A stretch of DNA of 64,000 nt from an uncultured Eubacteriales bacterium (GCA_959604355.1 CAUHAO010000005.1:1-64000), one strand, 5' to 3'; shown: positions 33,687 through 43,577, counted from the first letter of the stretch. Notes: generated by a model from the sequence alone, not told the origin. Program-made: numbers and translations.

Positions 33687-34758
33687 TATTATATAATTCC
33701 TTCTTTCTTTCCATCAGTGCGTCATAAACTGCAATTGCTGCCGCAGCCTCCACACAAGGGACAGCTCTGGGCACAATGCAGGGATCATGTCTGCCGTGTA
33801 TTACTAATTGCGATTCTTTACCTGTTGTAATGTCAACACTTTCCTGAGGTTTATATATTGATGGGGTCGGTTTTACAGCGGTTCGGAATACCAAAGGCAT
33901 ACCGGTTGTGATTCCTCCGAGTATTCCTCCGCAGTTATTTGTTTTGGTTTTAATAGCCCCGCCTACTACACAGAAAGCATCATTATTCTGACTTCCCTGC
34001 ATTTTTGCGGCGTCAAAACCTGCTCCGAATTCTATTCCCTTTACCGCCGGTATTCCGAAAATTATACTGGATATCCGATTTTCCATTCCGTCAAAAATCG
34101 GATTACCCAATCCTGCCGGCAAACCAAGTACCGCACATTCAATTATGCCTCCCACGGAGTCGCCCTGAGCCTTTACTCGTGCGATCAGATCCTGCATCTC
34201 TTTCCCGCGTTGGTCATCCACGACAGGAAACGGTTTGTCTTCCGTTGAGTATAGGAGTTCTCCGCTGTCAGATACATCACCGATGGACAGAATGCGGGTG
34301 ATGACCTGTATATCATTCTTTGCGAGCAGCTGTTTGCATATAGCACCCGCGATGCATAACGGAGCAGTTAATCTTCCTGAAAAATGTCCTCCGCCGGCAT
34401 AATCCTGGGCACCGTTATATTTGATCTCCGCAGTATAGTCAGCATGACCGGGACGCGGAACCTTTTTAAACGCTTCATAATCGGCGGAATGTGTATCTGT
34501 ATTACGAATTATTGCTGTAACCGGTGTGCCGCAAAAAGTATCTCCGACGATACCGCATAGAAATTCCGGTTTATCAGCTTCTCTGCGAGCCGTTGAATAC
34601 TTGTTTTTTCCGGGAGCCCTTCTTTCAAGAAAGGCGTAAAGACTGTCAAAGTCTATTTTTTCACCGGCCGGTATTCCTTCAAGTGTCATTCCGATAGCAA
34701 GGGAGTGAGACTGACCGAAAATGGTAAGCCGTATGTTTTCACCGTAACTGCTGCTCAT
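33655..34758 (-). CDS. aroC: Chorismate synthase
   Basis: 367 residues. Makes chorismate from EPSP with reduced FMN. SSYGENIRLTIFGQSHS start, RRAPGKNKYSTARREAD, RPGHADYTAEIKYN, GRLTAPLCIAGA and RHDPCIVPRAVP are family blocks with the conserved His residues. It ends in a short tail that overlaps pheA in another frame by 32 bp, unusual for this otherwise 4-bp-overlap operon. Confidence 0.96.
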   Translation of the reverse strand: MSSSYGENIRLTIFGQSHSLAIGMTLEGIPAGEKIDFDSLYAFLERRAPGKNKYSTARREADKPEFLCGIVGDTFCGTPVTAIIRNTDTHSADYEAFKKVPRPGHADYTAEIKYNGAQDYAGGGHFSGRLTAPLCIAGAICKQLLAKNDIQVITRILSIGDVSDSGELLYSTEDKPFPVVDDQRGKEMQDLIARVKAQGDSVGGIIECAVLGLPAGLGNPIFDGMENRISSIIFGIPAVKGIEFGAGFDAAKMQGSQNNDAFCVVGGAIKTKTNNCGGILGGITTGMPLVFRTAVKPTPSIYKPQESVDITTGKESQLVIHGRHDPCIVPRAVPCVEAAAAIAVYDALMERKKELYNNECSRVQKTD

Positions 34759-36011
34759 TCATTCACCTCCAGTGACTCAAAAACATTCCAGAAATCGGGA
34801 AAAGATTTTTCTACGCATTCGGCACCGATTACCGTAACATCGTCTTTGCAGAATCCCGCGGCCACTGCTGCGGCCATAGCAATACGGTGGTCATTCGAAG
34901 CGTCCACGGTGCCTCCTGCCAAATAAGGTCGTCCTTTAATAATAAGTCCGTCTTGCGTTTCCTGAATATCTGCGCCCAAGGATTTCAGCATTGCCGCGGT
35001 CGTTTTTAAGCGATCGGATTCTTTAAATCTCAATCTTCCGGCGTTGATGATAGTCGTTGTTCCTTTTGCTCTGGACGCTAAGGCACAGATCGTCGGTACA
35101 AGATCCGGAATATGCCGAGCGTCAACCTGGCGGGCAATCAAATCTTTTTTGCGGACAGTTATGCGGCTTTTATCTATTGTTACATCGCTCCCGAAAGCAA
35201 GGAGCACGTTTAATATTTCGGCATCCCCCTGACGGGTGGAAACAGGCATTTCCTTGATTGATACTCCGTCAGCGGATAAAGCTCCCATGCATAAAAAGAA
35301 TGCGGCGTTCGACCAGTCTTGCTCAACGGAAGAAATCTTCGGAAGTGAAAACTGTTGATGTCCCTTTATTGAATACAAGTTACCGTTTTTTTCGATCCGT
35401 ATCCCTGAATAGCGTAAACTGTCTTCGGTCATTGAAATATACGCTTCAGATTCTATCGGTTCGGTAACCTTAAGGCTGCTGTCCCCGTTGAGCAGAGGCA
35501 GGGAGAAAAGCAATCCGGATACGAACTGAGAGGATATGTCTCCGGGAATGCAATAGTCCCCTGCCGTGAGTTTACCGCAGCATATCAGCTCATCATCCTG
35601 TTGTCTGACGGTCATTCCATGCGAGGTGATGGCATCAATAAGTCCGCCAAGCGGTCGATTAGGAAGCTTACCTTCCATATGGAATACTGCTTTTTCGCCG
35701 AGGGCACCGACGACCGGTATCAAAAAGCGAAGTGTGGACCCGCTTTCACCGCAATATAAATGTTTAACATTGCTGTTACGACGTTCTACTGGACGTATGG
35801 TAAGTTTATCGCCATCAATACGCTTAATATCCGCACCGAGAGCATTCAGACAGTTGATCGTCGCTGAGATATCTTTAGAAATTCCATCGCAAATCAAGGT
35901 GCAGTCATCTTTCCCTAGCGCTGCACAAATCAAAAGCCTGTGAGCCTGGGATTTTGAAGCAGGAACAGATACTGTTCCGCTGCGCGGACCGGCTTTTATA
36001 AGGTGATTCAT
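34755..36011 (-). CDS. aroA: EPSP synthase (3-phosphoshikimate 1-carboxyvinyltransferase)
   Basis: 418 residues. PASKSQAHRLLICAAL holds the Lys/Ser/Arg for S3P. GESGSTLRFLIPV is the PEP-side loop; it reads S-G-S-T-L-R where enzymes of the glyphosate-sensitive class have NAGTAMR, so it resembles class II enzymes. GDISSQFVSGLLFSLPLL and NAGRLRFKESDRL complete the site. Overlaps aroB and aroC by 4 bp. Confidence 0.95.
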   Translation of the reverse strand: MNHLIKAGPRSGTVSVPASKSQAHRLLICAALGKDDCTLICDGISKDISATINCLNALGADIKRIDGDKLTIRPVERRNSNVKHLYCGESGSTLRFLIPVVGALGEKAVFHMEGKLPNRPLGGLIDAITSHGMTVRQQDDELICCGKLTAGDYCIPGDISSQFVSGLLFSLPLLNGDSSLKVTEPIESEAYISMTEDSLRYSGIRIEKNGNLYSIKGHQQFSLPKISSVEQDWSNAAFFLCMGALSADGVSIKEMPVSTRQGDAEILNVLLAFGSDVTIDKSRITVRKKDLIARQVDARHIPDLVPTICALASRAKGTTTIINAGRLRFKESDRLKTTAAMLKSLGADIQETQDGLIIKGRPYLAGGTVDASNDHRIAMAAAVAAGFCKDDVTVIGAECVEKSFPDFWNVFESLEVNE

Positions 36012-37066
36012 ATTATGCCACCGTCCTTGAGCCAGTCACGCAGTTCTGTTTTCTGTATTTTTTCCAATCTGCACTTTCCGATATGTTCCGGCAACACCAG
36101 ATTAAGACAGTCCCCGGAGCTTTTTTTATCATTAAATATGGCATATACAAGATCTTCGGCGGAAAAAGCTACTTCCGATGGAAGTCCGTATTTTTTAAGA
36201 ATATCCAATATGGCATCAAGGGTGCCTTCGTCACAAATATTGCGTGCACAAGCGGATCTTGTAATTGCCGCCATACCGATGGCAACCGCCTGTCCGTGAG
36301 GCACAGCATAATTACTGCACGCTTCCACAGCGTGTCCGATGGTATGTCCGAAGTTGAGAAACATACGGCATCCCTTGTCAAATTCATCCCGCTCAACAAA
36401 GCGGCTTTTCATTGCAACGCAGGTGCTTATAACTTTCTCGTATTGCTTGGATACCGGAATGTCTCTTATATCCCTGAAAAACGGTTCATTTCCGATCATT
36501 GCGTATTTAATTATTTCCGCGCAGCCGTTTCTGTACTCTGCATCCGGAAGTGTTTTAAACGTGTTTATATCGCAGAGGACCAAAGAAGGCTGATAAAAGC
36601 ATCCTACTTGGTTCTTTCCAATTGAAAGGTCAACGGCTGTTTTTCCCCCTACCGAGGAATCTACAGCCGCCAGCAAGGTTGTTGGAATCTGAACAAAATT
36701 AATTCCGCGCTGATACGTTGCTGCCGCAAAACCCGCAAGATCTCCTACGACTCCTCCGCCTAAAGCAATAATGAAATCGCTTCTTGTAATGTGTTTCGCA
36801 CACATCGTTTCCAGTAAAGTTCCGTAAACGGTTAAATTCTTGCTTTTTTCGCCGTGTTCAAAAACAAATTCTGTTGTTTTGAATCCGGCTTCATCAAGAC
36901 TTTTTTTCAGAATATCACCGTAAAGCGGAAAGACCGTATCATCGGAGACAATGACTGCGTTTCCTTTGGGAATAATATTTGAAATATAACTTCCGGCTGT
37001 CTGGAGAATATCGGAGCCGATCATAACATCGTAATGCTTTGATGCTTTGACTTTAATGATTTCCAT
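36008..37066 (-). CDS. aroB: 3-dehydroquinate synthase
   Basis: 352 residues. NAD- and metal-dependent conversion of DAHP. HGEKSKNL, IALGGGVVGDLAGFAAATYQRG (NAD loop), PTTLLAAVDSSVGGKTAVDL, and the metal ligands in GCAEIIKYAMI, FGHTIGHAVE and PHGQAVAIGM. ATG 37066 with GGAGG 9 bp upstream; the TTG at 37075 is the longer alternative. Overlaps tyrA by 14 bp. Confidence 0.95.
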   Translation of the reverse strand: MEIIKVKASKHYDVMIGSDILQTAGSYISNIIPKGNAVIVSDDTVFPLYGDILKKSLDEAGFKTTEFVFEHGEKSKNLTVYGTLLETMCAKHITRSDFIIALGGGVVGDLAGFAAATYQRGINFVQIPTTLLAAVDSSVGGKTAVDLSIGKNQVGCFYQPSLVLCDINTFKTLPDAEYRNGCAEIIKYAMIGNEPFFRDIRDIPVSKQYEKVISTCVAMKSRFVERDEFDKGCRMFLNFGHTIGHAVEACSNYAVPHGQAVAIGMAAITRSACARNICDEGTLDAILDILKKYGLPSEVAFSAEDLVYAIFNDKKSSGDCLNLVLPEHIGKCRLEKIQKTELRDWLKDGGII

Positions 37067-37895
37067 TACCGTCAACCTCCTCTTTTCTTGCTTTACCTTC
37101 TGCCAGAAGTTTTATCAGACAATCACGGTCTTTTTTCTCAATGGCATCGCGGTAGATACAGAGGTTGTTGATAAGGATATCGAGTTCCTTAAGGAGGTTG
37201 TCACTATTGTCAAGGAACAGTTCAGACCACATTTCAGGATTAAGCCATGCAACGCGGGTCATGTCCTTGTAACTTCCTGCGGAAAGGCCTTTGTGCTCTG
37301 TCGCTGTAGGACTTTTTATGTATGCGTTTGAAACGACATGGGCCAATTGAGACGTAAATGCAATCATTTCATCATGCTTTTCTGCAGTTGTTACTGTGAT
37401 TACCGAGAAGCCCGCCGGGCTCAACAGCTCTTTTACCCGTTCGAGAAGAGCCATATCGTCATATCTCGGAGGAACAATCACCATCGGGGCTCCCTGAAAC
37501 ATGTTCTCTTTTGAATACTTAAAACCGGAAAACTGTGTTCCGGCCATGGGGTGACCGCCGATATACATGAAACCATGCTTCTTGGCAAGTTCAGTTGCCT
37601 CCGCTACCACTCTGCGTTTTATTCCGCAACAGTCAATAACAACAGGCTTCGATCCTATAAACCGCCCTTCTTTTTCCAAGAACTCGATAGCATCATTAGG
37701 ATACGTACATATCAGTATCAAATCGCATTCAGACAGGTTGTCCTCAGAAAGTTTACAGTTTACCGCACCGCTGAGAATGGCAAACTGCAGTACGGAGTCT
37801 TTTATATCAGCAGCGGCAACAGTATGCCCCGCACTGCTGTAAGCTTTGGCAAAAGAGCCTCCGATTAGTCCCAAACCGACAATGCCGACTAACAT
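37053..37895 (-). CDS. tyrA: Prephenate dehydrogenase
   Basis: 280 residues, monofunctional and without an ACT domain. NAD loop GIVGLGLIGGSFAKAY, then GGHPMAGTQFSGFKYS with the catalytic His region, FTSQLAHVVSNAY and MTRVAWLNPEMWSELFLDN. Makes 4-hydroxyphenylpyruvate for Tyr. Feedback by Tyr through an ACT domain is absent here. Its start overlaps aroF by 7 bp. Confidence 0.95.
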   Translation of the reverse strand: MLVGIVGLGLIGGSFAKAYSSAGHTVAAADIKDSVLQFAILSGAVNCKLSEDNLSECDLILICTYPNDAIEFLEKEGRFIGSKPVVIDCCGIKRRVVAEATELAKKHGFMYIGGHPMAGTQFSGFKYSKENMFQGAPMVIVPPRYDDMALLERVKELLSPAGFSVITVTTAEKHDEMIAFTSQLAHVVSNAYIKSPTATEHKGLSAGSYKDMTRVAWLNPEMWSELFLDNSDNLLKELDILINNLCIYRDAIEKKDRDCLIKLLAEGKARKEEVDGNGNH

Positions 37896-38893
37896 GATAC
37901 TATACCTCTGATGGCATCCACTTTCTTAACAAGAGCATCAAATTCCTCCGGATGAAGGGATTGCGCCCCGTCACAAAGTGCATGTACGGGGTCATTGTGA
38001 ACTTCAATGATAAGTCCGTCACTGCCGCAGGCAGTAGCCGCCATTGCCATAGGAGTTACCATGCGCGCAATTCCCGTAGCGTGGCTGGGGTCTACAATGA
38101 CCGGAAGGTGAGACAATTCGTGAAGCATCGGCACGGCGGATAAATCCAGTGTATTTCTCAGATAATCGCTGTAAGTTCTGATCCCTCGTTCGCAGAGGAT
38201 GACATTTTCGTTTCCGCTGGCCATGATGTATTCCGCGCTCATCAGAAGCTCTTTTAAAGTGTTGGCAAGTCCTCGTTTTAACAGAATCGGCTTCCCGGTA
38301 TGCCCCAGCTCCTTCAACAGATCAAAGTTCTGCATGTTTCTTGCGCCGACCTGCAAAACATCGATATCTTCGAAAAGCGGTAAATCCGATACGCTCATAA
38401 TTTCCGTTACGATAGGAAGACCCGTTTCCGCGCGTGCGGTTTTTAAAAGTTCAATACCGGTGGCCTTTAACCCTTGGAAGTCATACGGGGATGTTCTCGG
38501 CTTAAAAGCTCCGCCGCGCAGCATTTTTGCACCGGAAGCCTGTACAGCTTTAGCCACGGCAACTATCTGCTCTTCCGATTCGACAGAACAAGGCCCCGCG
38601 ATTATACAGAAATTCCCGCCGCCGATTTTTATGTCCCCGACCCGGACGATTGTGTCTTCCGGATGGAATTTCCGGTTGCAGCATTTGAAAGTTTCCGTTA
38701 CTCTTTTTACAGAGTCGACTATTTCAAGACTGTTAATTAAGTCTCCGTCAACCTTGCTTACATCACCGATCAGCCCGAGGACGGTCTGGGTTTCACCTAC
38801 AGAGATATGGACTCCGAGTCCGAGGCTTTTCAGCCAATCGACAAGTTGATCCTGTTTTTCTTTGACAACATTCGGTTTTAATACAACTATCAT
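37889..38893 (-). CDS. aroF: DAHP synthase, type I-beta (AroF/AroG family)
   Basis: 334 residues. The N-terminal ferredoxin-like/ACT-like domain (1-75) is fused to the KDO8P-type barrel: IIAGPCSVESEEQI, GGAFKPRTSPYDFQG, ILLKRGLANTLKE, VILCERGIRTYS and PVIVDPSHATG. It commits carbon to the shikimate pathway; the N-terminal domain in this class confers Phe/Tyr control. GGGAG lies 10 bp before ATG 38893; GTG 38902 overlaps that site. First gene of the aromatic operon. Confidence 0.95.
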   Translation of the reverse strand: MIVVLKPNVVKEKQDQLVDWLKSLGLGVHISVGETQTVLGLIGDVSKVDGDLINSLEIVDSVKRVTETFKCCNRKFHPEDTIVRVGDIKIGGGNFCIIAGPCSVESEEQIVAVAKAVQASGAKMLRGGAFKPRTSPYDFQGLKATGIELLKTARAETGLPIVTEIMSVSDLPLFEDIDVLQVGARNMQNFDLLKELGHTGKPILLKRGLANTLKELLMSAEYIMASGNENVILCERGIRTYSDYLRNTLDLSAVPMLHELSHLPVIVDPSHATGIARMVTPMAMAATACGSDGLIIEVHNDPVHALCDGAQSLHPEEFDALVKKVDAIRGIVSC

Positions 38894-38928
38894 TTTATAC
38901 ACTCTCCCGTAAAATCAAAAATTACTTA

Positions 38929-38968
38929 TAGAATAAATCGTTATTATTTAGAATAAATCGTTATTATT
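38929..38968. repeat. Perfect tandem 20-bp repeat upstream of aroF
   Basis: Two identical AT-rich 20-bp units (38929-38948, 38949-38968) in the 151-bp gap between carB and aroF. They may form a tandem operator or duplicated promoter element for the aro operon. The only promoter-like pair nearby on the minus strand (TTGAAT near 39016 and TATATT near 38991) has a short 15-bp spacer. Confidence 0.75.
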
Positions 38969-39044
38969 TTGATGCATGAAAAATATAGGATTAAATAAAA
39001 ATATTCAAACCATTATTGTTTTATAATGTGGGGCATTGAAGCCG

Positions 39045-42000
39045 TTAAGCGTCAATAGTGGAAATTGTAAGGGTAGTCTCTTCGAGAACGTCAAGCAGGA
39101 CTTTTACGGTGTCAAGTGACGTGAAGATCGTAACATTGTTTTCGGTTGCACACTGTCGGATCTTATGCCCGTCGCTCATCTGCCCCATCGCCCCGATATC
39201 GCGGGTGTTGATGACATATGCTATGTAACCCTGACGTATGGATTCGGGTATCTCGTCGCTGCCGTCACTTATTTTCTTCAAAATATGCGTGCGTATACCG
39301 TTTTCTTTTAAGAACTTCGCGGTTCCTTCTGTCGCTTCGATATTGAATCCGAGGTTGTAGAATCTTCGTATGAGGGGCAATGTTTCCTCTTTATCTTTAT
39401 CTGCAACGGTAACGAATACTGTTCCGTAATTCTGCAAACGCATTCCGGAAGCCTGCAGAGCTTTATAAAGAGCTCTGTTCAGCTTGTCGTCATAACCGAT
39501 AGCTTCACCGGTAGACTTCATTTCCGGTGAAAGATATGCGTCGAGACCTCGGATCTTATTGAATGAGAATACGGGAACTTTTACATACCAGCGCTTCTTC
39601 TCTGAGGGATAAATATCAAATATCCCCTGCTCTTTCAGGCTCTTGCCCATTATCACTTCAGTTGCTATGTCCGCAAGGCTGTATCCTGTGGCTTTGGAAA
39701 GGAACGGTACGGTTCTCGACGATCTGGGGTTGACTTCAATAATATAAACGTTGTCTTCCTTATCGATAATAAACTGTATATTATAAAGGCCCTTGATCTT
39801 TATTCCGAGTCCGAGTTTTTTCGCGTATTGAATGATCGTGCCTTTGACTTTATCCGAAATGCTGAATGTCGGATATACGCTTATAGAGTCTCCGGAGTGG
39901 ATACCGGTACGTTCGACCAGTTCCATTATGCCCGGAACAAAGACATCTCTGCCGTCGCATATCGCATCGACCTCTACTTCTTTACCGGCGATATATTTAT
40001 CAACCAGAACGGGCTTGTCTTTATCAATTTCCACTGCTGTCTTTAGGTAATGACGTATCTGTTCTTCGTTTGCGACTATCTGCATGGCACGGCCGCCGAG
40101 GACGAAACTCGGACGAACGAGCACCGGATATCCTATCTCTTCTGCGGCACGTACACCGTCTTCGATATTCGTGACGGCCTTTCCTTTCGGCTGGGGAATA
40201 TTGAGTTCCTTAAGGACTTTTTCAAAAAGATCTCTGTTTTCCGCACGGTCTATTGCTTCACAGTCCGTTCCGATTATTGTGACTCCGCGATCGCGTAACG
40301 GCTCCGCAAGGTTGATGGCGGTCTGCCCGCCGAGCGAAGCAATTACGCCTTCAGGGTTCTCGAAGTCGATTATGTTCATTACATCTTCCGGTGTAAGCGG
40401 CTCAAAATAGAGTTTATCGGCCGTTGTATAGTCTGTGGAAACAGTTTCGGGGTTATTATTGATTATTATCGACTCGTATCCTGCACGTCTGATAGTCTGT
40501 ACTGCGTGAACGGTAGAATAGTCGAATTCTATGCCCTGACCTATACGGATTGGACCCGCACCGAGTACAACAAGTTTTTTCTTGTCGGTGAGTCTGGATT
40601 CGTTTTTAATGTTCTCTTCTGTAAGATTGAGATATGTCGAATAGAGATATGCTATATACTTACCGGTATGGAGCGTATCGACCATGCGGAACACGGGCAC
40701 GATGCCGTTTTTGCGTCGCATATCCGATATGTCGATTTCCGACGTTTTCCATAACTCGGAAATGTATTTATCCGAAAAGCCGAGAACTTTTGCAGCCTTG
40801 AGCGTTGTCAGATCCCCCGGCTTCTCCGAAAGCATCTTTTCCATTTTCACAATGCGCTGTACAGACTCCAGGAAAAGTTCCGTTATCATTGTCACCTTAT
40901 GAAGCTCCGCAACGGTTGCACCGAGTCTGAGAAGCTGTGCCACAGCAAATATGCCGTCTGAGTGAAATTCCGAAACATATTCAAACAGGTCTTCCCTGGA
41001 CATAGCATCAAATTTCGGTAAATAAAAATGACAGCATTCTATCTCGAGAGAACGTACGGATTTAAGCATGCATTCATCGAGCGTCGAGCCGATGCCCATG
41101 ACTTCGCCGGTAGCTTTCATCTGTGTTCCGAGCGTATTCTGTGCCGTTGCAAATTTATCGAACGGAAAACGCGGGAATTTTGCGACAACGTAGTCAAGAG
41201 ACGGTTCAATGGCAGCTGTTCCGCCTGCGACCGGAATCTCTTCGAGGTTCATACCGACGGCTATCTTCGCGGTAACTCTCGCTATGGGGTATCCGCTTGC
41301 CTTTGATGCCAAAGCTGAAGAACGGGAAACACGCGGGTTGACCTCTATAAGGAAGTATTCGCTTGATTCGGGATTAAGGGCAAACTGTACGTTGCATCCG
41401 CCTTCGATCCCGAGCTCTCTGATGATTTTGATTGCGCTGTCATTAAGCATTTTGAGATCATGCTCGTTAAGAGACATTATGGGAGCAACAACTATGGAGT
41501 CGCCCGTGTGGACCCCGACAGGATCGACATTTTCCATGCCGCAGATGGTGATTGCATGATCGCACGAGTCGCGCATAACTTCAAATTCTATTTCTTTATA
41601 TCCTTTAACGCTTTTTTCAATAAGGACCTGATGAACGGGAGAAAGTTTAAAAGCATTAAGACCTATATTAACGAGCTCTTCTTCATTGTTGGCAAATCCT
41701 CCGCCTGTACCTCCCAAGGTAAATGCGGGGCGAAGAACTACGGGGTATCCGATTTCTCTTGCCGCAACCTTTGCTTCGTCGATGCTGTAAGTTATTTCTG
41801 ACGGGATAGTTGGTTCTCCGATGGATTGGCAGAGTTCCTTGAAAAGCTCACGGTCTTCCGCCCTTTCTATGCTTTTACTGCTTGTACCAAGAAGCTCGAC
41901 CCCACATTCTTTCAGGATGCCTTTTTTCTCAAGTTGTATTGCGAGATTCAGCCCTGTCTGTCCGCCTATTCCCGGAACAATTGCATCCGGACGTTCGTAA

Positions 42001-42236
42001 CGCAGTATTTTGGCTATATATTCAAGCGTAAGCGGTTCCATATATACTTTATCCGCAATCGTCGTATCTGTCATTATTGTCGCAGGATTGGAGTTGACGA
42101 GAACAACCTCATAACCTTCTTCTTTAAGTGCAAGACATGCCTGGGTTCCCGCATAGTCAAACTCAGCGGCCTGTCCGATAACGATAGGTCCCGAGCCAAT
42201 GATAAGAATTTTTTTGATATCTTTTCTTTTTGCCAT
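39045..42236 (-). CDS. carB: Carbamoyl-phosphate synthase large subunit
   Basis: 1063 residues, full length. Two homologous ATP-grasp halves, each starting with a nucleotide loop (IIGSGPIVIGQAAEFDYAGT; LGAGPIRIGQGIEFDYSTVH). RPAFTLGGTGGG and RPSFVLGGRAMQ are the carboxyphosphate and carbamate sites. An MGS-like allosteric domain forms the last ~120 residues. It makes carbamoyl phosphate for Arg and pyrimidines with CarA, whose gene is not adjacent. 31 bp downstream of pyrC, same operon. Confidence 0.97.
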   Translation of the reverse strand: MAKRKDIKKILIIGSGPIVIGQAAEFDYAGTQACLALKEEGYEVVLVNSNPATIMTDTTIADKVYMEPLTLEYIAKILRYERPDAIVPGIGGQTGLNLAIQLEKKGILKECGVELLGTSSKSIERAEDRELFKELCQSIGEPTIPSEITYSIDEAKVAAREIGYPVVLRPAFTLGGTGGGFANNEEELVNIGLNAFKLSPVHQVLIEKSVKGYKEIEFEVMRDSCDHAITICGMENVDPVGVHTGDSIVVAPIMSLNEHDLKMLNDSAIKIIRELGIEGGCNVQFALNPESSEYFLIEVNPRVSRSSALASKASGYPIARVTAKIAVGMNLEEIPVAGGTAAIEPSLDYVVAKFPRFPFDKFATAQNTLGTQMKATGEVMGIGSTLDECMLKSVRSLEIECCHFYLPKFDAMSREDLFEYVSEFHSDGIFAVAQLLRLGATVAELHKVTMITELFLESVQRIVKMEKMLSEKPGDLTTLKAAKVLGFSDKYISELWKTSEIDISDMRRKNGIVPVFRMVDTLHTGKYIAYLYSTYLNLTEENIKNESRLTDKKKLVVLGAGPIRIGQGIEFDYSTVHAVQTIRRAGYESIIINNNPETVSTDYTTADKLYFEPLTPEDVMNIIDFENPEGVIASLGGQTAINLAEPLRDRGVTIIGTDCEAIDRAENRDLFEKVLKELNIPQPKGKAVTNIEDGVRAAEEIGYPVLVRPSFVLGGRAMQIVANEEQIRHYLKTAVEIDKDKPVLVDKYIAGKEVEVDAICDGRDVFVPGIMELVERTGIHSGDSISVYPTFSISDKVKGTIIQYAKKLGLGIKIKGLYNIQFIIDKEDNVYIIEVNPRSSRTVPFLSKATGYSLADIATEVIMGKSLKEQGIFDIYPSEKKRWYVKVPVFSFNKIRGLDAYLSPEMKSTGEAIGYDDKLNRALYKALQASGMRLQNYGTVFVTVADKDKEETLPLIRRFYNLGFNIEATEGTAKFLKENGIRTHILKKISDGSDEIPESIRQGYIAYVINTRDIGAMGQMSDGHKIRQCATENNVTIFTSLDTVKVLLDVLEETTLTISTIDA

Positions 42237-42267
42237 AAAACAGCCTCCCGTAAAAACTCTCTGTATG

Positions 42268-43485
42268 TTAAATATTAAAAACTATTTTGCCGTTATAAAC
42301 AGTTGCGAGACATTTTCCGAAAACCTTATGTCCTTCAAAGGGTGTCGCCTTGCCTTTTGAGATAAACGTCTGAGGATCTATCACGGTTTCGTGCCCGAGA
42401 TCCCATATTGAAAAATCATTTCCTATCGGAATCGAAAATCGTTTTCTCGGGTTTATTGCTAAAAGTTCTATGAGTTTTTCCATCGTAATGATCCCGCTTC
42501 TGACAAGCCCTGTATAAAGCGTCTGAAATGAGGTTTCTATTCCGACGACTCCGAAAGAACTCTTTTCAAGGCCCCTCGATTTTTCCTCGGCCGAATGGGG
42601 TGCGTGATCTGTCGCTATCATATCGATAGTTCCGTCTTTTATGCCTTCAATAAGGGCTTTTCTATCTTCCGTGGAGCGCAAAGGCGGATTCATTTTGAAC
42701 CGTCCGTCTTCCTGAAGATCATTCTCGTCCATCAACAGATAATGTGGTGCGGTTTCGCAAGTCACATCTGTTCCTTCGGCTTTTGCGTTTCTTATAAGCT
42801 CTACACTTTCTTTTGTGGATATATGACACACATGATAAGCACAGCCCGTTGCTTTTGCAAGCATGAGATCTCTTTTTATGGGCATCCATTCACTTTCACT
42901 GCAAATACCTCTGTGATTGTGGGCTTCGGCATATTTACCTTGATGGACATAACCTCCCCGGATAAGCGAGTTATCCTCGCAATGTGCAACTATTATTTTT
43001 CCAAGGTCTTTTGCTTTTTGCATTCCGGCTCTCATGATATCTTCATTTTGAACACCTTTACCGTCATCGGAAAATGCAATGACGTTCGCTGCCATAGCGT
43101 CCATATCGGAAAGCCTATCACCTTTTTGTCCTACAGTTATTGATCCGTACGGATAAACTCCGATAACGGCATCTTTTTCAATAATGTCAGTCTGAACCTT
43201 TAAGTGTTCCGCGGAGTCCGGAACCGGATCAAGGTTTGGCATCGTACAAACTGCGGTATAACCGCCGTGCGCCGCCGCCATGCTACCCGTACGGATTGTC
43301 TCTTTATAAGAAAAACCCGGTTCGCGAAAGTGCACATGCACATCGCAGAAACCGGGCAATACTGTATATTCAGGCGAATTGAGTTTCTTCAACACTTTGT
43401 CAGCCGAGAGTGATTCGCAGGCAGAAAGACCGGATTGAAGCAATGATATTGTCTTAAGAATGTCAGTTTTGACCGATTCTGCCAT
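42268..43485 (-). CDS. pyrC: Dihydroorotase
   Basis: 405 residues, the long type I-like form. Closes carbamoyl-aspartate to dihydroorotate. Zinc motif DVHVHFREPGF, substrate PNLDPVPDS, IVAHCEDN, YHVCHISTKESV, TCETAPHYLL, and IATDHAPHSAEEK with the catalytic Asp. AAAGGAG before ATG 43485; the frame extends to 43512 without support. It carries its own promoter and leads carB. Confidence 0.96.
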   Translation of the reverse strand: MAESVKTDILKTISLLQSGLSACESLSADKVLKKLNSPEYTVLPGFCDVHVHFREPGFSYKETIRTGSMAAAHGGYTAVCTMPNLDPVPDSAEHLKVQTDIIEKDAVIGVYPYGSITVGQKGDRLSDMDAMAANVIAFSDDGKGVQNEDIMRAGMQKAKDLGKIIVAHCEDNSLIRGGYVHQGKYAEAHNHRGICSESEWMPIKRDLMLAKATGCAYHVCHISTKESVELIRNAKAEGTDVTCETAPHYLLMDENDLQEDGRFKMNPPLRSTEDRKALIEGIKDGTIDMIATDHAPHSAEEKSRGLEKSSFGVVGIETSFQTLYTGLVRSGIITMEKLIELLAINPRKRFSIPIGNDFSIWDLGHETVIDPQTFISKGKATPFEGHKVFGKCLATVYNGKIVFNI

Positions 43486-43548
43486 ATCGAATCTCCTTTC
43501 GTAAGTGTGCATCGAAATTTGAGTTACATAATTAAATTTATTTCGACC

Positions 43549-43577
43549 ATGTTACCATAAAAAAGAGAGTTTGTCAA
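43549..43577 (-). promoter_or_regulatory. Promoter of pyrC-carB
   Basis: Minus strand TTGACA (43577-43572), 17 bp, TAACAT (43554-43549), 64 bp before pyrC. No PyrR-type attenuator is visible in the short leader. Confidence 0.7.

Noticed and set aside
38903..39044. T-box or aromatic amino-acid riboswitch before aroF
   Set aside because: The gap is too short and has no specifier stem or T-box sequence; only a tandem repeat is seen.
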